Below are positions 55,801-64,000 of a stretch of 64,000 nt of DNA, in pieces. Both the position numbers and the translations under genes were made by a program. The notes under the pieces are model-generated. The model was not told the DNA's origin and did no database searches. It saw only the letters and a program-made list of their open reading frames with translations. The stretch is from Hahellaceae bacterium (GTDB taxonomy: Bacteria; Pseudomonadota; Gammaproteobacteria; Pseudomonadales; Oleiphilaceae), in the NCBI GenBank assembly GCA_024234575.1, contig JACKOB010000008.1, positions 62,001-126,000 on the forward strand, read 5' to 3'. Position 1 is the stretch's first letter; every line of letters begins with the position of its first letter.

Positions 55801-56159
55801 TGACAAAGATCCTGGCGGTAGATGACTCAGCCTCAATGAGGCAGATGGTGTCGTTTACTTTGAAAGGTGCAGGCTATGAAGTGGTCGAGGCCGCCGATGG
55901 CAAGTTAGCGCTGGAGCAAGCAAAGAAACAACAATTTGATTTAGTGCTTTCAGACGTCAACATGCCGGTGATGGATGGCATCACTCTCGTTAAAGAGTTG
56001 CGGGCTTTGTCCAATTACAAGTTTACACCCATTCTTATGTTGACCACCGAGTCGGCAGGGGACAAGAAAATGGAAGGTAAGCAGGCTGGTGCGACGGGAT
56101 GGCTGGTAAAACCGTTTAATCCGGATCAATTATTAGCCACTATTAAGAAAGTGTTATAG
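55800..56159 (+). CDS. cheY: Chemotaxis response regulator CheY
   Basis: Single-domain receiver, 119 residues, that when phosphorylated by CheA binds the flagellar switch. Acidic pocket D8-D9 (ILAVDDSAS), phosphoacceptor D52 in LVLSDVNMPVMDG, conserved Thr in LMLTTESAGDKK and Lys in WLVKPFNPDQL. It is coupled to the preceding STAS gene and followed by cheA after 39 bases. Confidence 0.95.
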   Translation: MTKILAVDDSASMRQMVSFTLKGAGYEVVEAADGKLALEQAKKQQFDLVLSDVNMPVMDGITLVKELRALSNYKFTPILMLTTESAGDKKMEGKQAGATGWLVKPFNPDQLLATIKKVL

Positions 56160-56198
56160 AAAACAATCCGCGCAATTAGTTAATTGGGAAGGCAACGA

Positions 56199-58385
56199 AT
56201 GAGCATCGATCTCAGTCAGTTCCATCAGGTTTTTTTCGAGGAGAGTCTGGAAGGGTTAGACGTTATGGAGTCTGCCTTGCTGAATCTTGACACCGAAAAT
56301 TGTGACTCTGAAACGATTAACGAAATATTTAGGGCCGCACATTCCATCAAAGGCGGCTCTGGCACCTTTGGGTTTTCTACCGTCGCCGAGTTTACGCATG
56401 TTATTGAAACGCTGCTGGATCAGATCCGGGCAGGGGACAGGCGTATAGAGCCTGCCCATGTCGAGTTGTTTTTAAAATCTGTCGACTGCATTCGACAGAT
56501 GATTAAATCTCTGGAGGCCGGTGACGCAGTTGAAATGTCGGACGCCAATGATCTCAAGAGTAAGTTTCAGGCGATCTTGGACGGCAAAGAATTGGCTGCA
56601 GCGGCACCCGTGCCCGCGTCAACAGCTCCAACAGCGCCCGCGTCTGTATCGGATACTGATGCTGGCTCGTCGGGGGGCGCTAAAACCTGGCATATTTATT
56701 TCAAACCAGATGGTGATGTGCTTAAGACAGGTAACGAACCGTCGCGTATGTTTCGCGAGCTCGAAGATATGGGGGTGGCAACTGTTGTCGTTGATACCGC
56801 GGATCTACCGGGTATCGGCGTCATCGATCCAGAAACCTGTTACCTTAAGTGGAATATCACACTAGTAGCAGACGTCGAGAAGGCGCAAATTGAAGAAGTG
56901 TTTGAGTGGGTAATCGACGAGGCCGAGCTGCGTATTGAAGAAGTCGCACAAGTCGCTGTTACCGAAAATCCTGAACAGAATGGCGCTAAGCCAAGTAGCG
57001 TTAAACAAAGCAAGGTTGAACCGAGTGACATTGTGCAAACCACTGTGCAATCGCCGGTAGCCGAGGTCAGCGTAAGCCCTGCGCCATCACAGGCTATATC
57101 TGCACCTGCAGCCAAAGAACCTGCCGCACAAGCGGCACCTGCTGCGAAGAAAGCCGAGAAAAATAAAACGGAAGTCTCCTCCATTCGCGTGGGAATCGAT
57201 AAAGTGGATAGTCTCATCAACATGGTTGGAGAGCTAGTCATTACCCAGTCAATGTTAGGGGAGCTTAGCCGGGATTTTGATATTTCAAAACTGCCCAAGT
57301 TGCTGGAAGGGTTGGAGCAGCTAAGCCAGAATACTCGGGAGTTGCAGGAAAGCGTCATGCGCATCCGCATGCTTCCCATAAGTTTTACTTTCAGTCGATT
57401 TCCTCGTCTAGTGCACGATTTAAGTAAGACGATGGGCAAAAAAATCGAGTTAAAACTGTTGGGCGAACAAACCGAACTTGATAAAACTGTGATGGAAAAG
57501 ATTGGCGACCCGATGGTGCATTTGGTTCGTAACTCTTTGGATCATGGCATTGAAATGCCTGAGGACCGTATTAAGGCTGGTAAGTCTGATACGGGCTTGA
57601 TAACGCTAAACGCTTATCACCAGGGAGGGAATATCGTTATTCAGATTATTGATGATGGCAAAGGGCTCGATAAAGAAAAAATTCTGCGTAAGGCGGTCGA
57701 AAAAGGGCTGGTGGGAGAAAGTGACAAGTTATCTGATGAGCAAATTTGCGACCTTATTTTTAAGCCCGGTTTCTCCACCGCAGATCAGGTCACCGATATA
57801 TCCGGGCGTGGTGTCGGTATGGATGTCGTGCGCCGCAACATTCAAGAACTCAACGGCTCGGTAGAGGTTGAATCGTTTACCGGCAAAGGCAGCACTTTTA
57901 CCATTCGCCTGCCTCTTACTCTGGCGATTCTCGATGGACAGTTGGTCAGTGCCGGTGAGCATACTTATATACTTCCCCTTATTTCAATCATTGAATCCAT
58001 ACAAACCAACATGGATATGGTGCACCGGGTTGCCGGGGGTTGTGATGTATTGCGGTTGCGCAGTGAATACGTTCCCATTATTCGTCTCTACGATATCTTC
58101 AATATCAAACCTGAGAGCTACAATCTCGAAGAATCTTTGTTGGTCGTGGTAGAAGGCGACAATATGAAAGTTGCGCTGGTGGTTGATGATTTACTGGCGC
58201 AACAACAAGTCGTTATTAAGAGTCTGGAAGAAAATTATAAGCGGGTAGAGGGTGTTTCCGGGGCGACCATCCTGGGGGATGGTACTGTCGCCTTAATCCT
58301 AGATATTTCCGGGCTGATCAAATTGGCTGGTGTCCGCAAAGACGAATACAAAAAAGTTAAGCAAGGCGGCGATGAAGCTGCGTAG
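56199..58385 (+). CDS. cheA: Chemotaxis histidine kinase CheA
   Basis: A 728-residue kinase. HPt domain with phospho-His48 (FRAAHSIKGGSGTFGF); a P2-like region at about 165-250 after an Ala/Pro linker (KTWHIYFKPDGDVLKTGNEP); a second linker; dimerisation P3 (IRVGIDKVDSLINMVGELVI); ATP-binding P4 (HLVRNSLDHGIEMPED, GRGVGMDVVRRNI); and CheW-like P5. ATG 56199 has GGGAAGG upstream. It phosphorylates CheY and CheB of the same operon. Confidence 0.97.
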   Translation: MSIDLSQFHQVFFEESLEGLDVMESALLNLDTENCDSETINEIFRAAHSIKGGSGTFGFSTVAEFTHVIETLLDQIRAGDRRIEPAHVELFLKSVDCIRQMIKSLEAGDAVEMSDANDLKSKFQAILDGKELAAAAPVPASTAPTAPASVSDTDAGSSGGAKTWHIYFKPDGDVLKTGNEPSRMFRELEDMGVATVVVDTADLPGIGVIDPETCYLKWNITLVADVEKAQIEEVFEWVIDEAELRIEEVAQVAVTENPEQNGAKPSSVKQSKVEPSDIVQTTVQSPVAEVSVSPAPSQAISAPAAKEPAAQAAPAAKKAEKNKTEVSSIRVGIDKVDSLINMVGELVITQSMLGELSRDFDISKLPKLLEGLEQLSQNTRELQESVMRIRMLPISFTFSRFPRLVHDLSKTMGKKIELKLLGEQTELDKTVMEKIGDPMVHLVRNSLDHGIEMPEDRIKAGKSDTGLITLNAYHQGGNIVIQIIDDGKGLDKEKILRKAVEKGLVGESDKLSDEQICDLIFKPGFSTADQVTDISGRGVGMDVVRRNIQELNGSVEVESFTGKGSTFTIRLPLTLAILDGQLVSAGEHTYILPLISIIESIQTNMDMVHRVAGGCDVLRLRSEYVPIIRLYDIFNIKPESYNLEESLLVVVEGDNMKVALVVDDLLAQQQVVIKSLEENYKRVEGVSGATILGDGTVALILDISGLIKLAGVRKDEYKKVKQGGDEAA

Positions 58386-58425
58386 TTTTTAAGAAATTAT
58401 CACTAAAATACAGAGTGTTATAGCG

Positions 58426-58968
58426 ATGTCCCTTGATGAGCAGACAGTCAAAAAAAGTGGTGTGAGCGGCGAGACAACTTTTGAGCCGTCTGAGCAGTAC
58501 CTGACATTTTTTATGGACGAAGAAGAGTATGGCGTCGATATACTCAGCGTTCAGGAAATTCGTGGCTGGGAGCGGGCAACGTCTATACCCAATGCACCTT
58601 CTCATATACGCGGTGTGATCAACCTGCGTGGAACCGTTGTGCCCATTGTCGATTTGCGTCAACGCTTTGGGATCGCCCCGATTGAATACGGCCCGACTAC
58701 CGTTGTCATTGTTTTAAAGGTTAACGAGGCGGGTAAGGGGGCACGCATCGTAGGGGTGATTGTAGATGCCGTATCCGACGTGCATAACTTCAAGGTAGCT
58801 GACATACAGTCTTCACCCGAAATGGCAGACAACAATAACTCGGCTTACATCAAGGGGTTGGGAAGCGTCGGCGAAAATATGGTGATTTTGTTGGATATTA
58901 ACACCTTATTGCGAACCGATGAGGATGTTGATGAGTTACCCCGTAGTAAAAGTAAAAGAGTACATTGA
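58426..58968 (+). CDS. cheW: Chemotaxis coupling protein CheW
   Basis: Adaptor that links receptors to CheA. The 180 residues have the CheW fold; conserved segments are YLTFFMDEEEYGVDILSVQE, the receptor-binding NAPSHIRGVINLRGTVVPIV and VIVDAVSDVHNFKVADI. The N terminus carries about 25 extra polar residues and the C terminus an acidic-basic tail. It follows cheA by 40 bases. Confidence 0.95.
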   Translation: MSLDEQTVKKSGVSGETTFEPSEQYLTFFMDEEEYGVDILSVQEIRGWERATSIPNAPSHIRGVINLRGTVVPIVDLRQRFGIAPIEYGPTTVVIVLKVNEAGKGARIVGVIVDAVSDVHNFKVADIQSSPEMADNNNSAYIKGLGSVGENMVILLDINTLLRTDEDVDELPRSKSKRVH

Positions 58969-59062
58969 TGTTAATTTGGTGTCAGAGCGCGAAGGGTGCG
59001 CGGCCAGGGGGTGAACTGGCTGCTTTTAGGGTGGTGGCCTTGCCAGCTAGAGGAGGCTGCAT

Positions 59063-59941
59063 TTGAAAGACGTAACCGAAAGCCTGCAAGACAGCCGGCC
59101 TAATTATGTGCCGACGGAGAATCGCGAGTTCCCGATGTCTGAGGCAAACTTTAGCAGGCTGAGTGAGTTAGCGCACGACTACACAGGAATTGTCCTGGGG
59201 CCGCATAAAAAAGACATGATTTACGGTCGTTTGTCGCGCCGTATTCGAGCACTAAAACTGCGTAACTTCGATGATTATTGTGATCTGTTGGAAGTCGATG
59301 GCAACGCAGAATTGAGTAATTTTATTAACTCAATCACGACTAACCTGACCTCTTTTTTTCGGGAAAAGCATCATTTTGACTATCTGCAAGATACCGTTTT
59401 GCCTGCACTAAAAGAAAAAAATAAAACAACGAGGAAAATTCGTGTCTGGTCAGCTGGCTGCTCGACTGGGGAAGAGCCCTACAGCCTTTCCATTGTTCTC
59501 AACGAGTTTTTTGATGTGCGTTCTTGGGATATTAAAATCCTTGCAACTGACCTGGACAGCAATGTTCTGAATCATGGCAGAAACGGGGTCTACGATGTAC
59601 AAAGAATTCAAACCATTGATGATGCCCGGCGAAAGAAATGGTTTCTTAAAGACCCCTCCAAGCCAGACGTTGTCAAAGTAAAGCCCGAGTTACAATCGCT
59701 GATTTCATTCAAACGCCTAAATCTGCTCGAAGATTGGCCAATGAAAGGGCCATTTGATGTGATTTTTTGCAGAAACGTTGTTATCTACTTTAATAAAGAC
59801 ACACAGCGCGTACTTTTCGGACGTTACGGCGATATTTTACAATCCAGGGGACATTTGTTTATTGGCCATTCAGAAACATTGCATCGTGTGAGTGAACGGT
59901 TCGAGTCTTTGGGTAAGACGATGTATCAGAAAATTGATTAG
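59063..59941 (+). CDS. cheR: Chemotaxis protein methyltransferase CheR
   Basis: SAM-dependent methylation of chemoreceptor glutamates. The 292 residues have an N-terminal helical domain with DYTGIVLGPHKKDMIYGRLS, then the methyltransferase domain with SAM motif VWSAGCSTGEEPYSLSI and DVIFCRNVVIYFNKDTQ. The start is TTG at 59063 with a perfect AGGAGG six bases upstream; the in-frame ATG at 59132 would leave a shorter, still plausible protein. It precedes cheD. Confidence 0.95.
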   Translation: MKDVTESLQDSRPNYVPTENREFPMSEANFSRLSELAHDYTGIVLGPHKKDMIYGRLSRRIRALKLRNFDDYCDLLEVDGNAELSNFINSITTNLTSFFREKHHFDYLQDTVLPALKEKNKTTRKIRVWSAGCSTGEEPYSLSIVLNEFFDVRSWDIKILATDLDSNVLNHGRNGVYDVQRIQTIDDARRKKWFLKDPSKPDVVKVKPELQSLISFKRLNLLEDWPMKGPFDVIFCRNVVIYFNKDTQRVLFGRYGDILQSRGHLFIGHSETLHRVSERFESLGKTMYQKID

Positions 59942-59985
59942 GTATTCATCGCTGTGACACAAGTTGTAAGGACTGCAATTTAAAT

Positions 59986-60612
59986 ATGACGAACATTCCG
60001 ACTGCCATTGCAGGATTCGAGCATATAAACCGGTATTGGGATAGAAATATGCATGTTAATGCAGCCAAAATCCTGCCGGGAGAGTTTTACGTGAGCCTGC
60101 ATGGGGAGATGATTGTAACTGTGCTGGGTTCTTGCGTATCAGCCTGTATTCGCGACAAGGTACGGGGTGTGGGGGGGATGAATCATTTTATGTTACCCAT
60201 GCAGAATGAACATTCGAGCGAGCAGTGGGGGTCAAACTCTGTGAGTTCGGCTTCTCGCTATGGCAACTGGGCTATGGAGTATCTGATAAACGAGATTCTT
60301 AAGGCCGGTGGCAAACGGGAAGATCTCGAAGTGAAAGTTTTTGGTGGCGGTCAGGTGTTAAGTAATATGACTGACATAGGGCAGCGCAACGTGGCATTTG
60401 TGAAATACTATCTGGCAAAAGAAGGCTTGAAGATATCGGCCATGGATGCCGGCGGGATGTATCCGAGAAAAGTATTATACTTCCCGGATACTGGTGCAGT
60501 TAAAGTCAGAAAGCTTAAATCCACCCGAAATGACACCATTATTTCGAGAGAGAAAGAATACATTAAAGATATTAACACCCAGCCAAAAGATGGGGCGGTG
60601 GAGTTGTTCTAA
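59986..60612 (+). CDS. cheD: Chemoreceptor glutamine deamidase CheD
   Basis: Deamidates receptor Gln side chains; in Bacillus also stimulates CheC. The catalytic Cys is in VTVLGSCVSACIRD and the catalytic His in GGMNHFMLPMQ; FGGGQVLSNMTDIGQRNV is also conserved. At 208 residues it is somewhat longer than many CheD proteins owing to N- and C-terminal extensions. No cheC or cheX gene is seen nearby. Confidence 0.93.
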   Translation: MTNIPTAIAGFEHINRYWDRNMHVNAAKILPGEFYVSLHGEMIVTVLGSCVSACIRDKVRGVGGMNHFMLPMQNEHSSEQWGSNSVSSASRYGNWAMEYLINEILKAGGKREDLEVKVFGGGQVLSNMTDIGQRNVAFVKYYLAKEGLKISAMDAGGMYPRKVLYFPDTGAVKVRKLKSTRNDTIISREKEYIKDINTQPKDGAVELF

Positions 60613-60680
60613 GGTAACATCTCTGTGCAAGTTGTTGGTAATCCTTGGGTAAACAGAATTAATCGAATACAGGTGTATGC

Positions 60681-61727
60681 GTGGCTGAAAAGATTAAAGT
60701 ATTAGTCGTTGATGATTCCGAATTAATTCGGCAAATTCTTAGCGGCATTATCAATTCGTCCAGTGATATGACGGTGGTCGGGGTTGCCGTAGACCCTTAT
60801 GATGCCCGGGAAAAAATTAAACAATTGGCGCCGGATGTGCTAACGCTGGATATCGAAATGCCTAAAATGGACGGCATCTCTTTTCTACGCAATCTCATGC
60901 GTTTACGACCGATGCCGGTGGTAATGATTTCGACATTAACCGAAAAAGGGGCGCCAGCGACGCTGGAAGCCCTTGAAATTGGGGCTGTGGATTACTTACC
61001 CAAGCCAAAAGTAGATCAGGCGAATGGCTTAAATGAGTATGCTTTCGAAATTATCGAGAAGGTGCGTACCGCGGCAAGAGCCAACCTGCAGTTGCACGAT
61101 ACGCTGATAAACCGGAGGGAGCCTAAGCCGTCTGCAACAAACGTATACTCACCCGGACGATTTATTGCCATAGGTGCCTCTACAGGCGGCACAGAAGCCA
61201 TCAAAGAAGTGTTGCAGGTGATGCCCGCCAATTGCCCACCCATTGTTATTGCGCAGCACATCCCACCACTTTTTAGCACCACGTTTGCAGACCGGATGAA
61301 TCGTACCTGCCTTATTCAGGTACGCGAGGCACAAACTGGCATGAAGTTAGAATCGGGCAACGCCTATCTTGCCCCCGGCGACTTCCACCTGCGAGTTAAC
61401 CGGCGGGGTGTCGATTATTATTGCGAACTGACACAGACGGAACCTGTCAATAGACACAGGCCTTCGGTCGAGGTGTTGTTTGACTCGGCCAGAGAAGCTG
61501 GCGGGGCTAAGTGCGTAGCGGCGATCCTCACCGGCATGGGGTCAGATGGTGCAGAGGCACTGTTACGTTTACGGGGCGAAGGGTGCCATACTGTCGCACA
61601 GGATCAGGAAACCAGTGTCGTGTGGGGAATGCCCGGTGTCGCCGTAAAATTAGGGGCTGCCGAAGCAATATTGCCCTTGCATAGGGTGGCAAAGTTTCTT
61701 TTGGACAAGTGTTCGACGAAAAAGTGA
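60681..61727 (+). CDS. cheB: Chemotaxis response regulator methylesterase CheB
   Basis: Receptor demethylase regulated by CheA. Receiver domain 1-125 with D57 (VLTLDIEMPKMDG), a linker, and the esterase domain with catalytic Ser in IGASTGGTEAI, His in VIAQHIPPLFS and Asp in TGMGSDGAEALL. GTG at 60681 is the start; 348 residues. It is the last gene of the STAS-cheYAWRDB set. Confidence 0.96.
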   Translation: MAEKIKVLVVDDSELIRQILSGIINSSSDMTVVGVAVDPYDAREKIKQLAPDVLTLDIEMPKMDGISFLRNLMRLRPMPVVMISTLTEKGAPATLEALEIGAVDYLPKPKVDQANGLNEYAFEIIEKVRTAARANLQLHDTLINRREPKPSATNVYSPGRFIAIGASTGGTEAIKEVLQVMPANCPPIVIAQHIPPLFSTTFADRMNRTCLIQVREAQTGMKLESGNAYLAPGDFHLRVNRRGVDYYCELTQTEPVNRHRPSVEVLFDSAREAGGAKCVAAILTGMGSDGAEALLRLRGEGCHTVAQDQETSVVWGMPGVAVKLGAAEAILPLHRVAKFLLDKCSTKK

Positions 61728-61748
61728 ATTATTTTCAATGAGTAGTTT

Positions 61749-61767
61749 GCTAAATTCATGATTTAGC
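61749..61767 (+). terminator. Possible weak terminator after cheB
   Basis: GCTAAAT-N5-ATTTAGC followed by a T-rich stretch. A 7-bp AT-rich stem 22 bases after the cheB stop; weak, but it could partly separate the che operon from the next STAS gene. Confidence 0.35.
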
Positions 61768-61849
61768 GTTTATTCTTTTGGTAACGAAGATGGAAAGGGA
61801 AACGATCAGTTAACTTCCATATTTAATATTTATTTGTTTAGGGGGCGAA

Positions 61850-62155
61850 ATGTCGATAAGCACCAGTTTGTCTGCAGATGGTAGTGTGTTAACAATTAAG
61901 ATTCAGGGGCGCTTTGATTTCAGTTCCCACCAAGAGTTTCGTGATGCTTACGAGGCAAACGAAGATGGCGTAAAAGAGTATGTGATTGACATGACTGAGG
62001 CAACTTACCTTGATAGTTCTGCTTTGGGTATGTTGCTGCTGTTGCGCGATTTTGCCGGTGGGGACAATGCCAAGGTCGCAATCACAAATTGTAATCATGA
62101 TGTGAAGAAAATTCTCACCATCTCTAATTTTGAGCAGCTTTTCGAAATCAAATAG
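61850..62155 (+). CDS. STAS domain anti-sigma factor antagonist (HsbA-like)
   Basis: A 101-residue single STAS domain with the phosphorylatable Ser intact in TYLDSSALGMLLLLRD, giving the typical partner-switch architecture. It lies 206 bases upstream of a response regulator/phosphatase/ATPase gene. This pair resembles HsbA and HsbR of Pseudomonas aeruginosa, where HsbA switches between the anti-sigma factor FlgM and a diguanylate cyclase. The assignment rests on domain content, size and flagellar context; no flgM gene is present here. Confidence 0.8.
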   Translation: MSISTSLSADGSVLTIKIQGRFDFSSHQEFRDAYEANEDGVKEYVIDMTEATYLDSSALGMLLLLRDFAGGDNAKVAITNCNHDVKKILTISNFEQLFEIK

Positions 62156-62361
62156 CGCGAATGTTTGGGGTGTCGTTACCCCATTTAACTTGTCTGCATT
62201 TCACCAGGGCTTTAGGACCTGGTTGTAGTGCAGTATTATGTGTCTTGGTGTCATAAGTCCAAGAGCCATTGACGCGATCTGTTTCTTGTTTTTTTTGCGT
62301 AACTGGCTGACATTACGGCTAAGGTTAACCGTCTGTTTTTAACAAGGCTTGGGTTCCTGAA

Positions 62362-64000
62362 ATGCAACAGCAAGAAGCACTAAAAATCCTGATTGCCGAT
62401 GACAATGACTCTGACAGGATGATTTTGCAGACGATCGTCCGACGCCAAGGGCACCATGTTATTACAGCGGTTGATGGTCAGGATGCCGTCGAGCTGTTTA
62501 TTAAAGAATCTCCTCAAATTGTTCTTCTCGATGCGCTAATGCCACGTAAAGATGGGTTTGAGGCCGCTAAAGAGATAAAAGAGCTCGCCGGTGAAGAGCT
62601 TGTACCCATCATTTTTTTGACCTCCCTGACAGATGCCGAATCTCTGGTGAAGTGCCTGGACGCGGGAGGAGATGATTTTCTCTCAAAACCTTACAACCGC
62701 ATCATACTGCAAGCAAAAATAAATGCGTTTAATCGTATGCGTTTGATGCACCAGACTTTGCAAGAACAGCGTGATCAGATTGCTGAAAATAACGAGCACC
62801 TGCTGCAAGAGCAGGAAGTTGCCAAGACAGTTTTCGACAATGTGGCGCACATGGGGTGCATGCATGCGAAAAACATAAAACACCTGCTATCGCCTCTGTC
62901 TGTTTTCAATGGAGATGTCCTGCTAGCTTGCCAAAAGCCATCCGGTAGTATGCATGTACTTTTGGGAGATTTTACCGGGCATGGTTTGCCTGCAGCCATC
63001 GGCGCGATGCCGTTGGCGGAAATATTTTACGGCATGTCGAACAAAGGGTTCGCCATGACTGATGTGCTACGGGAAATGAATCAAAAGCTGAAGCAAATTT
63101 TGCCAACCGGCTTTTTTTGTTGTGCCTGTATGATCGATATAGATTTTAACGCCGATGAAATGCAAGTTTGGATTGGTGGATTGCCGGACTGTTTGTTGGT
63201 ACGAAATAACGGTGAAGTAGTTAAGGTGAAGTCTAACCATTTGCCCTTAGGTGTACTTGCGAGCGAGCGCTTTGGCGTGGAAACCTATAAATTTGATATG
63301 AGTTCTGGTGACCGGTTTTATATGTGGTCTGATGGCATTATCGAGTCTCGTAACGTTGAAGGCGAGATGTTTGGTGAAGAGCGGCTAAACGCGGTTGTTC
63401 AAGGTTGTAAAAATCGTGACCGGTTATTTTCAGCAATTCATCAAGGAGTGGTTAGTTTTATAGGTGAGGGCGAGCGGGATGACGATCTGACGATGGTTGA
63501 AGTTCAGATGATGCCGCAAAATGAGTTAGGCCTGGATGAAGCGCATTTAAGTGCTTCTGCGCTGGTTGGCCCGAAAGACTGGTCATTTTGTTACGAGTTA
63601 CGTGGCCAGACGCTGAAAGAGTTTAACCCGTTGCCTCTGATGCTGCACATGACGATGGAGGTGCCGGGGCTTCGGCCACATAGTGGTTCGATCTACACCG
63701 TATTTGCTGAGCTGTTTTCCAATGCGTTAGAGCATGGTGTGATGGGGCTTGACTCCAGTTTGAAAAGAAGCCCAGAAGGTTTCGCCCGTTACTACGCTGA
63801 GCGAGCAGCAAAACTTGATAAGCTCGATAAAGATTGGGTCAGGTTTTATTTGGATCACAAACCCGAGGGTGTAGGGGGGGTTATCACCATCCGCATTGAA
63901 GATAGTGGTCCGGGATTTGATCATACGATTTATGCACGAAAGAAACTGGCTGATAATGACGGCTATAGTGGCCGTGGGATACCGTTGTTAATGACCATGT
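62362..64000 (+). CDS. Response regulator with PP2C phosphatase and ATPase domains (HsbR-like), 3' end outside window
   Basis: The frame opens at ATG 62362 and is still open at the window edge (546 codons visible). Receiver domain residues 1-125 with acidic residues D13-D14 and phosphoacceptor D57 (IVLLDALMPRKDG), a short coiled coil, a SpoIIE/PP2C phosphatase domain (GDFTGHGLPAAIGAMP, FYMWSDGIIESRN, ERDDDLTMVEV), then a HATPase_c anti-sigma-type kinase domain (VFAELFSNALEHGVM, IEDSGPGF). It thus contains both a phosphatase and a kinase module able to control the STAS protein just upstream. Confidence 0.9.
   Translation, partial: MQQQEALKILIADDNDSDRMILQTIVRRQGHHVITAVDGQDAVELFIKESPQIVLLDALMPRKDGFEAAKEIKELAGEELVPIIFLTSLTDAESLVKCLDAGGDDFLSKPYNRIILQAKINAFNRMRLMHQTLQEQRDQIAENNEHLLQEQEVAKTVFDNVAHMGCMHAKNIKHLLSPLSVFNGDVLLACQKPSGSMHVLLGDFTGHGLPAAIGAMPLAEIFYGMSNKGFAMTDVLREMNQKLKQILPTGFFCCACMIDIDFNADEMQVWIGGLPDCLLVRNNGEVVKVKSNHLPLGVLASERFGVETYKFDMSSGDRFYMWSDGIIESRNVEGEMFGEERLNAVVQGCKNRDRLFSAIHQGVVSFIGEGERDDDLTMVEVQMMPQNELGLDEAHLSASALVGPKDWSFCYELRGQTLKEFNPLPLMLHMTMEVPGLRPHSGSIYTVFAELFSNALEHGVMGLDSSLKRSPEGFARYYAERAAKLDKLDKDWVRFYLDHKPEGVGGVITIRIEDSGPGFDHTIYARKKLADNDGYSGRGIPLLMTM

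Noticed and set aside
1..64000. Mobile elements, CRISPR arrays, prophage, rRNA
   Set aside because: No transposase, integrase, phage structural gene, regularly spaced repeats or rRNA-like sequence was seen anywhere in the window.

Overview
This window looks like a stretch of chromosome from a marine gammaproteobacterium. The gene order is repeatedly that of Pseudomonas and its relatives: purMN beside DUF2066 and Hda; nadC, DUF1631, ampD, ampE; valS, holC, pepA, lptFG; alaS, lysC, csrA, tRNA-Ser, tRNA-Arg; FliT-like, fleQ, fleSR, fliEFGHIJ. A sodium-pumping oxaloacetate decarboxylase (oadGAB) suggests a marine or salt-dependent member of the Pseudomonadales/Cellvibrionales sphere. The genus cannot be fixed from the sequence alone. 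There is no rRNA, insertion sequence, prophage or CRISPR array; the region is dense, ordinary core chromosome.

Layout. 1-10.3 kb holds metabolism and housekeeping: avtA, purMN, DUF2066, a CDP-alcohol phosphatidyltransferase overlapping hda, an orphan ParA, a YqcC-like protein, thpR, nadC and a membrane-anchored retropepsin-like protease. 10.6-19.7 kb holds DUF1631, ampD-ampE (peptidoglycan recycling), syd, a fructokinase-type ROK kinase, a chemoreceptor with a candidate sigma-28 promoter, and panE. 19.8-28.6 kb holds valS, an unknown protein, holC and pepA on the minus strand, lptF-lptG on the plus strand, and an RDD protein. 28.6-38.9 kb holds a DUF5610 gene behind a near-consensus sigma-28 (FliA) promoter, alaS, lysC, csrA, two tRNA genes and oadGAB.

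39.4-64 kb is a flagellar and chemotaxis region. It has a FliT-like chaperone, the master regulator FleQ, the FleS/FleR two-component system, fliEFGHIJ (MS ring, switch and export ATPase), and a che operon (STAS, cheY, cheA, cheW, cheR, cheD, cheB). It ends with a STAS protein and a response regulator/phosphatase/ATPase protein that resemble HsbA/HsbR of Pseudomonas; the last one runs off the window. A three-gene lysine catabolic cluster (DUF1338, saccharopine/lysine dehydrogenase family, ALDH7-type dehydrogenase) sits on the opposite strand between fleQ and fleSR. Candidate sigma-54 promoters with correct GG-GC spacing precede the FliT-like gene, fleS and fliE, which fits the FleQ/FleR hierarchy.

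Points most worth a second look: the DUF5610 gene as a probable member of the FliA regulon; a FliH with a roughly 275-residue acidic, repeat-containing tail; a small ORF with a good ribosome binding site that exactly bridges fliG and fliH; the lysine cluster and the identity of its dehydrogenase; and the Hsb-like partner-switching module directly behind a che operon that has its own STAS gene.
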